From Aedes albopictus (Eukaryota > Arthropoda > Insecta > Diptera > Culicidae), in NCBI RefSeq assembly GCF_035046485.1, contig NC_085138.1, positions 330,876,421 through 330,940,420 of the forward strand: 64,000 nt of DNA, read 5' to 3'. Numbering within the stretch: the stretch's first letter is position 1; every line of letters begins with the position of its first letter. Below the pieces are notes generated by a model. That model made no database searches, was not told where the DNA came from, and was given only the letters and a program-made list of their open reading frames with translations. Shown here one piece after another: positions 20,073-31,030 of this stretch. The translations under genes were made by a program, and so were the position numbers.

Positions 20073-21018
20073 AGCCTGTATCCGCAATAATCGGGACACG
20101 GAAATACACCTGTAACTCTGCAATAGATACATTAAAATTGCTCAAATTTGGCCTCATAACATCTTGAGATGTGTTCATTTCACCTACAAAATTTCATGTG
20201 GATCGTTGCAGTACTTTTTGTTGTAGCGATGAAAGAGTGAAATGTGCGCCATTGAATTTTGTACAGACCCAAGTTTTGCTTGCCAGCGCTGTAACTTTTG
20301 AATTTGACGAAGAAAATGGCTGAAATTTTGAACACAAACCTCTCAATCTACATTTGTTGCTTAGGCAAAATTTCAAAAAAATCGATGCACTATCAACAAT
20401 TTTATAGTCGAAACATGTATTGGGACTAAACGTGATTTTAGCTCCTCAGACAGCAAACAGTCAGTACCCTTTATTGTTTCGATTGTACTAATGAAAGTAC
20501 TATATCAATAATCATCAAATTTTGCAGGCATAATATACACGTAATCAACTATCTTCTGTAAAAATTTCATGAAAATTGGCAGAGAAATTCAAAAGTTAAG
20601 AATAGGCAAACATCACACATGAAAAACACGAAAAATTTTCACTAACACTCACCCCTATCAACACCAGTAACTTTCAAACCAATTGATCAACGTTGATGAA
20701 ATTTTGCAAGAAAGTGTCTCTATAAGTATCATAACTGTTAACGAAATTTTATAATTATCATCACAGAACTTTGAACTGTAGCGTAAAAGAACCATCTATT
20801 ATGCGAATGAAAATTGGTCATGATTGTACAAAATGCTAAAAACCACGTCTGTTTGTTTTTCATCCACAGTTAAAAGTAATGCATCGATTTTTATGAAATT
20901 TGGCACACATAATAAACATACACCAAAGAGTTCTTGGTCAATGATTTGGCAAATTTTACCGGTTCATTACAGAGCTACAGCCGTACTTCTGTGTCCCGAT
21001 TATTGCGGATACAGGCTT
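20073..21018. mobile_element. TA-flanked TIR element, 946 bp
   Basis: AAGCCTGTATCCGCAATAAT, then CGGGACAC, reads inward from both ends, with inverted similarity over about 55-60 bp. TA duplications flank it (20071-20072 and 21019-21020), as for Tc1/mariner-type insertion. No transposase frame was recognised, so it is a non-autonomous element. Confidence 0.85.
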
Positions 21019-21020
21019 TA

Positions 21021-21345
21021 CATCCTAGTTGGAACCGTCCGGGATACGAGTAACCTTAGAGAAGATCGGGTAACCAATCCCTGTGGGAACTTTGGTCGTA
21101 TGCAGAAAGAGTGGGTGGTGAATAACGGCAGGGAGACAATGGCGAAACGACAACGGTGGTGGCTGGCAAGGTTGGCGTCGATAGCCACCGATAAAAGGTC
21201 GTGGTTTCTATCTCCCGTGGTGTGCCGACTTCGTCCCGAGAAAACCGGCCCGAGAGGACCGGGGGCTGGGCAACTGCACTGGCTTGAGAGGGCTGCCACC
21301 AACCGGCAGGTTTCTGAGGAAACGATTTCCTAGGAATGAGCGTAA
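21021..21345. other. GC-rich unassigned segment with shadow ORFs
   Basis: Distinctly GC-rich for the area, with overlapping frames on both strands (for example KTGPRGPGAGQLHWLERAAT on plus). Neither strand gives a recognisable protein or clear splice sites. It could be part of a retroelement untranslated region or a host exon remnant. Confidence 0.25.
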
Positions 21346-21469
21346 CATCTGGATCTGAAAGTATGCATATCAAAATCTTTGAGGAAATCGTGATCAACGT
21401 ATCTAAAAAGTCTCCGGGGGTAATTGCCCGGGATGTTAACTAGAGCCATTTGGATGTTAACTGGGTTTG

Positions 21470-21689
21470 TCTTGCACTAACCTAACACTCATGTTTTCCT
21501 TTAGGAGTACATTCAATTGTTCCTTAAGTTATTCGTCTAGAAATTATTGCGGACATGGATTTCTTCAGATTTTTTTATCCAGCGATTCCTACAGAAATTC
21601 TTCCAGGAATTTGCTAAGAAAACTCTCCTGTGATTCCCTTAAGAATCCACCATGGGGTTTATTCAGAAATTCACCCGGGAATTCCTTCT
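21470..21689. repeat. Degenerate CCAGGAATTCCT-type array (left part)
   Basis: Irregular short-period repeats built on ATTCCT(T/C)CAGG. The array continues at 22662 after an insertion. Confidence 0.6.
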
Positions 21690-22661
21690 AATCTAATCTA
21701 ATCTAATCTAACACATACGCAGCCAGTACAAGAAAGCATCCTGGAAAATAATCGGGTTAGATTACACCCGATCATTTTTCTTGTCAGTATTGATGCTTGC
21801 AGCATATCGATGATATGACACAAGCGTCAAAGCGGCCAGGCCTACTGCGTAGCGTTTACCGCAAAGATGATTCTTTGAAATGATTCGATTTCCATAAGCT
21901 CTTAAATATTTCAAATCGGATCACTTCTAGAATCTACAGGGGAGGAAGGATGCGTGGACATACCGTACCAAACGCTCCGAGATTTGATAAACTATTTAGT
22001 TGTATATATGAATGTAATAATGGCACATTAAAAAAAAGCATGAAACGTTCTCACCAAATTTAAATTGATCGTCCGTGGACCCTTTCATTGATAAATGAAC
22101 CAGACGTGTGAACCAGACTGGTGGCTTGATGTTGGCAACAGGATTCCTTTTGAAGGCGATGTTTGGGTGATGTTGGCAACAGGATTCCTTTTGAAGGCGA
22201 TGTTTGGGTGACGTAGTACCAAACGGCTCATCCAAGCCGAGCGATGAAAACAGTTCTTTTCTTCCACTGATAGCTTTTCAACACGAAAACAAAACCAAAC
22301 TAACAAAATTGAGCCCGGCACCAGAAGCAATTCTTAATACAAATCGTGCAGCATTTATTCCAATGTAATATATTGATATACGGATATTTCACATAACTCA
22401 ATTATTTTCTCCTAACCGAGTGCGGTGGGCGGAACACCAACCCAACCATCGACGTCAAAAGAGTTCGCATCGTTAGGAAAATACGACACGGGACTTCACA
22501 GGGATCTACTTTGCACTCGCGGAATAACTGCCCGGGTGGCGTAGTGCCGCACAGATCGCTAAAAGAATCGCGGAAAAACTTTTCACGAAAACACAAAAAA
22601 TTGCAAAAAATGCTTGACAAGCAAACGAAAACACAACCGTTCGCGGCAACGCTCACTACGA
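21690..22661 (-). mobile_element. Retroposed element with (TTAGA)n tail, 27-bp target duplication
   Basis: An exact 27-bp duplication (21663-21689 and 22662-22688, beginning TCAGAAATTCACCC) flanks 972 bp inserted in the degenerate array. On the minus strand the insert ends in TTAGATTAGATTAGATTAGATT-type repeats at 21690-21711, preceded by a perfect 7-bp-stem hairpin at 21751-21772. The 5' side (about 22400-22661) is GC-rich and has an 89-codon frame with cysteines (CGTTPPGQLFRECKVDPCEV). A long target duplication with a short-repeat tail is characteristic of target-primed insertion by a LINE. With under 1 kb and no RT, it is either a deleted LINE (5' and 3' ends joined) or a SINE-like passenger. 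Confidence 0.75.
22128..22209. repeat. 41-bp tandem duplication
   Basis: Two exact 41-bp units beginning GATGTTGGCAACAGGATTCC lie head to tail inside the retroposed element. A local duplication after insertion, or part of the element, is equally possible. Confidence 0.85.
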
Positions 22662-24310
22662 TCAGAAATTCACCCGGGAATTCCTTCTGTGAATTTTTCA
22701 GGAACAACTTCCGGAATTATTTCAAAAATGACTCGAAGCACTCTTCTTGGGATTTCTCCAGAAATTCCTTCAGGAGTTGTTCCAGGCTTCCTCTGTGAAT
22801 TCCTTCAGGGATTCGTCTAAAAATTCCTACAGGAATTCGTCCAGGAATTCCTCTATAAAGTCCGCCAGAGATTCCACCAGGGGTTCGTCCAGGAACCTCT
22901 CTAGGAATTCTTTTAGGGATTTGTTCCTAAAAGTTCTCCAGTGATTCTTCAAGGAAATCCTCCAGAAATTCTTCTAGGGATTACTCTAGAGATTCCTGCA
23001 GGAGTTCCTTAGAAGATAGCTCAAAGAATTTCTCTAGAGAATTCTCTAGAAATTCTCTCAGGTATGTCTACTAGAATTCCTTCAGGAGCTCCTCCAGGCA
23101 TTCATTCAGGAGTTCCTCTAGGGATTGCTCATGGAATTCTTCCACGAATTCTTTTAGGAAAACTTCCAGGAATTCTTTTAAAAATACCTCCAGGCATTGC
23201 TACAGGGATTTGTATAGGGATTCTTCCAGGGATTCATCTCAGCATTCCTTCAGGATTTAATAATGGGACTCCACCAGGAATAACCCCAGGAAATCCTGCA
23301 GAATTTACCTCAGGAATTCTGGATTTCATCCAGGCATTTCCTCCAGGATTGCCTCCAAGAATACCTCCAGGAATTACCCCAAGAATTGATCCAGAAATTT
23401 ATCCAGAAAATTCTCCAGTGATTCCTTTTAAATTCTTTCAAAAATTTGTTCAGTAATTCCTCCATGAGTTTTTCCAGGGATTCCTCCGGGAGTTCTCCCA
23501 GGGTTTCTTTGGGGATTTTTTTTCTCCAGGTATTCCTCCGAGGATTCCTCCAGAGATTTCTCCAGGAATTAGTTCAAGGGATCCCTTCAGGAATCTCACC
23601 AGCATTTCCTCTAGAAATTCCTTCAGGAATTGGTCCAGGTATTTACCAGAAATTCCTATGATGATTCCTCCAATAATTCATCCAGATATTCCTCCAAGAT
23701 TTTTTCCTGGAATTCCTCCAGAAATTCCTCTGGAAATTTCTAATGGAATCTTTGCCGGGATTCCTGAAGTTCCTCTGGAGATTTCTTAAGGATGCCTCGA
23801 GAAATGCCTCCAGGTATTTCTCTACAGATACCTCATGAAATTTCACTAGGGATTCCTCGAGGAATTTCTAAAGAAATTCTTCCTCCAGGGATTCTACCTG
23901 AAAGTTTTCCAGCGATTCTTCAATTAAATCTTCCAGAAATTCCCCCAGGATATTCCTCCAGGAATTCGCACAGGCATGTCTCCAGGCATTCCTTCAGGAG
24001 CTTCTCCAGGAAATCCTCTAGAGATCGCTCTAGGAATTCCTCCAGTAATTCTTTTAAGAATACCTCCAGGTATTCCTCCAGGGATATTCATTGGGATTCC
24101 TCCAGGGATTCATCCAGGCATTTCTTCAGGATTTGATTCTGGGACTCCTCCAGGAATACCTTTAAGAATGCAGAAATCAATCCAGTAAATCGTACTGAAA
24201 TTACAACGGCAATTTATCCAGGAATTTCTCCAGGAAATCATCCTCCCGGAGTTTATACACGCATTATTCCAAGAATCCAAGGATTCCTCCAAGGAGTCCT
24301 CCAGAGATTT
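22662..24310. repeat. Degenerate CCAGGAATTCCT array, about 1.65 kb
   Basis: A long run of imperfect 12-15-bp units such as ATTCCTCCAGG(A/G)ATTC. The GIPPGIPPGI-like frames are by-products of the period. There are no clean unit boundaries and it looks ancient. Similar material recurs at 29.6-30.2, 35.3-36.6, 43.4-44.6, 52.5-53.6 and 54.5-56.6 kb. Confidence 0.85.
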
Positions 24311-25460
24311 TTCTGGGCATTGCACATTGTTCGGACATTTCACGCACAAACTGTTTATTTCTCAAGTAAAAAGCATGTTCTGGTAGAAGTTCTGTTCTAT
24401 TATGTTCTGTACATACACGATGTTCTATTATATATATACAACTGACTTTGCATACCCTTTGTAGTCGTTGAAGTATTAGAACGATCGGCATGATTTTTGC
24501 ACGGTTCAATTCAACTTCAGGGTATATATGTTCAGATGTAGAGAAAATTAGAAAATCAACTATATAATTTATTTAAAAAAAACTTTGACATTACTGAGAA
24601 ATGCATGAGATGCGAAGAGTTTCAAAAACAACACAATAAAATAAATATTCAATGCGGTAGATAATTGTAAAAAAAAAACTACACCAACACATTAAAAATG
24701 GGCAATACAAGGTTTACCGGGTCAACTAGTACTAAATAAATGAAAATTTTGCATCAGCTCTACTATGCAAACTTCTAAAAGTATTATCAGAAATAACAGA
24801 GGGTTTTCCTATTAGAATCAATTTGCATTGATTGAGGTTTTCTATGAATTATTATTCCGGTTTCACCTAGATTTTTTTGTTAAGATTTCATCAGAAATTT
24901 AAAGAAAGTATTCCTCCAGATTTCAAAAGTAGGATCTATGAGTTTCTGAGAAATTCATTCCAACTAGAATTTGAAAACCTTGAAAATACATTGGTCGTTT
25001 GATCATGCCTCTAACTTTGAAATCCTTCCTTTTTTTATAGATGCCGTCTAAATAATTCTCCAGGAACTTTTCTGAGAAAGGTACAAAATCTGATCAATAC
25101 TTTTATATGAGTTAATCGTATTTTTTTTCTCGAAAACTCAAGGAATTCGATACATTTCTATATATTTTACATGTTTTTTATCCAATTTTCCAAAATAATT
25201 ATTATCAAAAATGCCTCTAATTAATCTTAGAATTACTACCAGAATTCTTTTGAAGATCCTCTAAAATGACAATATTTTAATTTACTAAATTGGTTTGTTT
25301 CCGTTTCAAAAATACTCAGTTCACTAGTCTCTGAAAGCATCTGTCACAGATTCTCGTTCTGATGTTTCCAGGTACTGCACTGAACTTTAGAAGTCAATAG
25401 AAAACATAAGTTAAAAATTGCCGGTGACTAAAACAATTCCCGGCCTTATATCTATTCTAT
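24311..25460. other. Unassigned AT-rich sequence
   Basis: No coding frame, RNA gene or complete element recognised. Scattered ATTCC(T/A)CCAG remnants suggest decayed array sequence. Confidence 0.35.
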
Positions 25461-25469
25461 GAAAGACAT

Positions 25470-25620
25470 TTCACAACGTCTCCATCCAAGGCGATACCCA
25501 GTGGCCCAATGAAGAATTAACCGTTCGGCGAAAAGTTTTCTCCGACTGGAGTGGGAATCAAACCCACACTCAGTGGCACACAATACGCCTAAGCGAAGCC
25601 CAATATTAGCCAATATGTGC
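25470..25620 (-). mobile_element. Old tRNA-derived SINE fragment
   Basis: The minus strand holds a degenerate B box (complement of GGGAATCAAACCC at about 25554) followed by TCCGACTGGA-type tRNA-like sequence, resembling the inverted Feilai at 35936-36195. Very diverged. Confidence 0.45.
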
Positions 25621-26181
25621 TCTCAAATTCCTATCTTTTGTACTTATGTAACATGGAATCATGAAAAATCGTTGTGAGTTTTGTAATCAAATGTTCTTAA
25701 TTAAAATAATTTCCTGCTTTTTTTGGCCTTGACAAGTATTCTATCGCATATCTCGTGTGTAGTAAATAAACTTATCATAACACATAAAAAATCAATCAAG
25801 ACGTCTTGATGTATCTACTCTTTGCTTGTTATTCCGTTATCCAAAAAAAGCATGCAAAATTATACATTTAACTTGAGCCGACAAAAGCACCTTGCCCCAC
25901 CCCGAAGAAATAGGGGAAAAAAAGTTTTCAGTTTGCACAAATAACAGCAGTACGGAAGCTTTTGAGATTCTGAGAAGACGAAATTTCGCTAACGAGATAT
26001 TTACGAAAAAGAGACAAGCTATTCAATTTATTTCTTAAACATAAATAAAAAGGCTTCCGTATACATTTTATTGTGACGTTTTAGAAAGAAACAATCAATA
26101 GGAAATTTTAATTGAGCACCCTTGGTGTTATTTGAAGCAATTATGCAGTGATGACCTGCACGCTTTCTTAACCCATTTGAA

Positions 26182-26439
26182 CTATGTGAAAGGATATATC
26201 GGTAATGCTGTCACCAACCGCCAATAGCGACATAATTCAGGAATTTCAAATAAGATCGGCACTACGATGAGCCAGAGCACGCAAACAAGCATTACTCTGA
26301 AATCCGGAGGACGTGGCTGCTGACGCTGATGGACCCAACAAGGAAACATACAATTTGACAGGACCTTACCCCGGTAAAAAATCGAGTTAAATCCGATGGT
26401 CTCATGACCATGATGAACCTGAAAATTCAGGGACCTCAC
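26182..26439 (-). CDS. Unrecognised ORF with a hydrophobic segment
   Basis: An 85-codon minus-strand frame whose C-terminal half reads FRVMLVCVLWLIVVPILFEI and then PELCRYWRLVTALPIYPF: one clear candidate membrane segment after a polar N-terminus. The family was not recognised. A membrane-protein gene fragment is possible, but there is no clear splice context and no neighbour to support it. Confidence 0.2.
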   Translation of the reverse strand: MRSLNFQVHHGHETIGFNSIFYRGKVLSNCMFPCWVHQRQQPRPPDFRVMLVCVLWLIVVPILFEIPELCRYWRLVTALPIYPFT

Positions 26440-26689
26440 CAGATCATTTTCAATTTAAAATGCAGTGCAAAATATCGTTTCTTACTTGTTTTGTGAGGAT
26501 GTTGGTTGCTTTGATTATTTTAGCTCTCATATAGGTCATATGGTCATTTTTGGATCGTGCTTCAGTTCCTCTGAATCCGGATTCCGGTCGCATTTATTCG
26601 GAAATTTTTTGGCAAATCTCTATAAATTCCTTTGACAAACCCCATCGTTATTGATTCGGAAATTTCTTTTGGAATCCTTTTGGGAATTT

Positions 26690-27690
26690 ATTATTAAAAA
26701 TTCCCGGAACCCCCTGGATTGCCGCTGGAACTCTACGAATGTGCTTCATATTTTTGGAACGTCCTTAACTCTTCTGAAACTCTCTGATATAGGTACCCTG
26801 GAACACTTTTTGAACGCCCGGACACTCCAGAAAGACCCCTGGGGCGCTCTGAAACCCCCTATACCCTTGAAATTCCCAGAAAAACCTGGAATCTCCTAGA
26901 ACGGCCGTAAAACAATTTGAAAATCCCTTAAATCCTCTACAACATCCTTGAAACCCCCAACAACCCCTGGAACGCTACTGAAATCACCTGGAACGTCTCT
27001 GAAACCCTTTGAAAATCAATGGAACGCACTTGCAATGCCTCTGATACGCCTTTGAACACCTCTAAAACTCCTGGAAATCCTCATGTCAACCTCTGAAACC
27101 CCCTGAAACGCCCTGGAACCCCTTGAAACCTCCGTAACACATCTTAAGCCCCGTTAAACGCCTCTGAAGCCGACGAGAACACCTCTGGAGTCGCTAAAAC
27201 ACCCGTCAAATCCATTGAAAACCCCTGGGAAGTTTCTGAAAACCCTTGAAGCTTCTTAAAACTCCTTAAAACGCTCCTCAAATCCCCTGGAACGCCTTTG
27301 AAATCCCAGGAAACATCTTCAAAGTCCCTGAAACACCGCTGAAATCCCCTGGAACGACCTTGAAACCCCTGGAATATCCCTGAAACCCCTTGAAAGCCCC
27401 TTGAATTCTCCTGAAACCCCTCCGAACACCTCCGGAAAGCCCCTGAAACCTTTAGAATCTCTGATAATGAAACCCTCGAACGCCTCAGATATTCCCTGAA
27501 ACACCTCTGTAACGCCTCTGAAACTCTTTAAGAATCCCTGAAACGCTATTGAAATCACCTGGTACGCTCCTGAAACACCTCGAAACATCCCTGGAACACA
27601 CATTAAACTATCTTAAACTACCTGGAACTTTCCTAGAATACCTCTGAAACCCCTTGAAACTTCTTGAGATAATCTGGAGTATCCTTGGAA
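26690..27690. repeat. Degenerate CCTCTGAAACCCCTGGAACGC array, about 1 kb
   Basis: Irregular repeats of CCTGAAACCCC / CCTGGAACGCC units of about 10-20 bp. The same class recurs at 39175-39960. Minus-strand frames (FQGISEVFQG...) are shadows of the period. Confidence 0.85.
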
Positions 27691-28014
27691 CTGAAACGCC
27701 CTTGACATCGAAAAAAAAATGTGGTAGTCATGATAGCAGTTTGGGTTATGCCAGTGTCCAACAATTGGATTTTGGATACATAGTGGAAGAGTGATAAAAA
27801 ATTTAAAAAAATATAAATTCCCAATGAGGTAATTTTAAATAACGCAAAAGTATTAGGAACATCCTACCGGTTCTTGTAACTATGGTGTTTCCTCGATATT
27901 GATTATTGGTTTGTCAGAAAAGCTATTTTTTTAACAAAAAAATCATAAATTTAGTTTTAAGAAATGTGGAATTTTTGTGTCACCCGCGAAATAACATTTT
28001 CAATCATTTTTAAA

Positions 28015-28245
28015 TGAATACAATGATATATGTTGCCCTTCACTGGCATTCACCAGATTTGTTAGTATGTCGCAAACAAAGAGAAAAACTTGTAATTAGA
28101 AGGCGCGGAATGTTGTTTATTGACAAATTGAGAAGTGAATTTGTGAAAAGAAACGTATTCTGTTGGGATTCAAACCCACGACTCCGTATTTGCTAGACCG
28201 CCACTTTAACCAACTATGCCACAGTAATGATTCTGCGGAATAGAA
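28015..28245 (-). mobile_element. tRNA-derived SINE, family 2, copy 1
   Basis: On the minus strand a tRNA-like head with B box (complement of GGATTCAAACCC at about 28167) and an A-box-like GCATAGTTGGTTAAAGTGGC region is followed by a body that ends in GTAAAGGGCAACATAT-like sequence. Copies at 28540-28790 and 53690-53830 share the head, so this is a family distinct from Feilai. Confidence 0.6.
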
Positions 28246-28539
28246 ATCCAAACTGAACCCGAGTCCACACCATGAACACTCCTTCTTTAACAAATCATCT
28301 CACTTTCGGCTTAGATGCCAATCCACAACACACCCGCGTTTGTACCCACTAAGTACAAGTGAAAGCGAATTGTTTCATATGAATCCGGGACTTACTCTCG
28401 TACTCCGCATACCTAGCCACCAAGCTGTCTGTTTGCTAATTGTCTAATTTGCTAGTTGTCTAATTTAGTATGTGTCGAGAGCCCGGCACGGTCACACGCT
28501 TGACGACTAACTGCGCCGATGCGACGCAAACTAGGGTAC

Positions 28540-28790
28540 AATAATATAGGTTGCCCTTTACTGGCCTTAACCAGATTTGTTAGTATGCCATAAACATATA
28601 GAAAAACTTGTAATTAGAAGGCACAGAATGTTGCTAATTGACAATTGAGAGATGAATTTGTGGAAAAATCGCGTTCTAGCGGGATTCGAACCCACAACTC
28701 CGTATTCCTTAGAATCCTTACCTGTTCTTTGGCTTAGTAGGTTAAAGCGCCGGTCTAGCGAATACAGATTCATAGGTTCAAATATTCAAT
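28540..28790 (-). mobile_element. tRNA-derived SINE, family 2, copy 2 (rearranged head)
   Basis: Matches 28015-28245 over the body (AACCAGATTTGTTAGTATG...AACTTGTAATTAGAAGGC) and B box (complement of GGGATTCGAACCC at about 28680). The A-box part (TGGCTTAGTAGGTTAAAGCG, about 28731) runs in the opposite orientation, so the head is inverted or two copies have joined. Confidence 0.6.
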
Positions 28791-28855
28791 ATCGTGACTT
28801 TGAGGGCCACACTTCCATATGCGCAGTTTACATTTAGCGTGAACTGCAGAAGATA

Positions 28856-29552
28856 GACAAAATGATCGAGACAGGCAGAATTATCACTTCTCAAAAAATG
28901 TTCAACTAGCTTCAACTTTTAGAAAAGTGAACCAAATATTCTCAAATTTTCACTGTAAGTTGATCAACTAGTTGTGTATCAGTGGTCCAATTTTGGAAAA
29001 GATCGGGCTATTCTGCACGAAGTTATAAAAATTCTAGAAAAAAGGTATAATTATTCGATAGCCAACTTTGAGCTTTTATATCTCTGGGTTGAATGAACCA
29101 AATGAAATGAAATTTTGATCATTATGACTTATATAATGGACTATCAAATACTTTTGACTAAACTTAAAATTTTAAATGCGCAGGAAAATTATAACGATTA
29201 GATTATTTTTCTAATAAAACACCAAATTACCCAATACTTCAACATCGTTTCAAAATTCAAGATGCTTATTATAGTTCATTTAAATTCCCTCTAATTGACT
29301 TGAGTATAAATATGTTTTGAAAGAAAGTAACAACATAGCCGGCATTAAATTGAAAAAGTAATGGGATGCATATTAAAAATAGATCAATTTACTAAAAAAT
29401 CATAAAATAAATTAAATCGCTATAACTTTTTCGCTTGTGGATAATTTCAAGTTAAGTCAAGCGTTTTCTAGAGCTCATTAAAATACATTTCACTTGAACA
29501 TTTTATGAGAAATAAAAATTTTACCTGTCCCCATCATTTTGTCTATCCCCTG
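28856..29552. mobile_element. Tc1/mariner-type element, copy 2 (697 bp)
   Basis: The ends (AGATAGACAAAATGATCGAG... and ...CATCATTTTGTCTATCCCCTG, then TA) match the 8978-9898 element. The middle, including TTGAAAAAGTAATGGGATGC, is in the opposite orientation relative to that copy. The left end has lost the exact TA/CAGGGG, and the copy is older and shorter. Confidence 0.8.
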
Positions 29553-29599
29553 TACTTAAGTTCTATTTACAAAATATTTTAAGAAGCTGATAAACAATT

Positions 29600-30180
29600 G
29601 AGCAGTACCCAACAACTGGCGAGTTTCACCGTATCACTGGAAATTACTTTGGGAAAATATTTCAAGAAATCCTTCGTCATATTTTGAAAAATCATTTGTA
29701 AGTTCCTTTGGAAGTTTTATGGATTTTTTTTTCGATAATTGCTTTAGAAAATCTTTTGATAGATCCTTTGGAAATTTATTTGGCATTTCCTCCAAGAATT
29801 TGTTTAGCAACTCTGTTCCAAGTTTTCCCGGAAATTCCATTGGAAAATGCTTTGCAAGCTAGTTGAAAAATGTATATTTTTTATTTTTTTTCAGCATTTG
29901 CTTTCGAAATTATTTTTAAAATTCCATTGGTAATTCTTTCAGAAGAATTTTATAAATTCTCTTGATAATTGATATTGGATTTTGTTTTACAGTTCCTTTA
30001 AGAATTGCTTCAGCAATACATTTAAAAAATTCATCGGAAATTTCTTCTTTTGAAACTCGTACGGAATTTGCTGTGGATATCCCTACTGCAATTCCTTTCA
30101 TAATTAATGCGGCGAAAGTTTTGTCCTTGAGCAATTTAATTAAAAAAGTGCTATCAAAATTTCGCAAGAAGTTCCTCTGA
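29600..30180. repeat. Degenerate GGAAATTCCTTTGGAA-type array
   Basis: Very diverged short-period repeats on the ATTCCTTTGGAA theme. ORFs on both strands here lack any recognisable domain. Confidence 0.55.
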
Positions 30181-31030
30181 AACATAAACTACTTTTTCTG
30201 AAAATCTGACGTAAGTCTGAGAAAAATGAATTTCCATAAAACATTACCATAGATTCGTAACGCAAATTTCACCCAGTGCTGATACTGAAGCCAATGTTAT
30301 TTCTGCATCAATGTGTCTAGAGAACATACGACTAACATAAAAAATGTAATGTGAAATAAAAGCAAGATCTTGAAAAAAGAAATCTGTGTTTTCAACCAAA
30401 GGTAACTCATACTAAGCCAACACTAACATAAGAAACGGACAACACAAAACACTTCGTAGACGATTTCACATTTGACGAAAAGTTCTCTGATGGCAAACTC
30501 GCAAAATGTGAGTTCATCCTTCGGAAGGGAAGTAAAGCGTGAGTCCCGAGATGAACTTGCCTAGGGCTGCAAAAGTACAATTTTTCTTCGAATTTTTGCA
30601 AAACTATATCTATTTATACATAAACATGAATTGTTGTCTGTCTGTTTGTCTGAAATTTTGTATGCAGGCGTTATTGGGACCGGGAAAGGTCTGAGGCTCC
30701 CAAACAAATGAAGTTGCGAAGCACTTTTCTATGGAGACGAATGTTAAAAAACGCAGAAGGCAGGCACTACCGCGTTTGAAAGAACAGTTAATTTTGAAAA
30801 GTGTGAGTGATTTTTTCAGGATTTTTTTTATTATATTTGTTAACATAACTGCAGAGCAGAATATGTTTCTTATGTCAAGAGGAAGAGCTTCGGGGGACTC
30901 TTGTCCTCAAGGACAAGTTTGTATCCTGTGTAATATTTTAGTTGAACGATTGAGCCAATAAATTAATTACATATTTAAAAGTAGTCATTGTATGAAACAC
31001 TTTTCATATATTTTTTGAAAAAACTCATCA
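30181..31030. other. Unassigned sequence
   Basis: No gene recognised. The stretch at about 30630-30690 (GTCTGTCTGTTTGTCTG...TTTGTATGCAGGCG) resembles the end of a dispersed repeat, but no partner was found in the window. Confidence 0.3.

Noticed and set aside
23064..23456. Collagen-like GIPPGIPPG ORFs in 22.7-24.2 kb
   Set aside because: The Gly-Ile-Pro-Pro pattern is the translation of ATTCCTCCAGG repeats in several frames and on both strands, with no signal peptide or exon structure.
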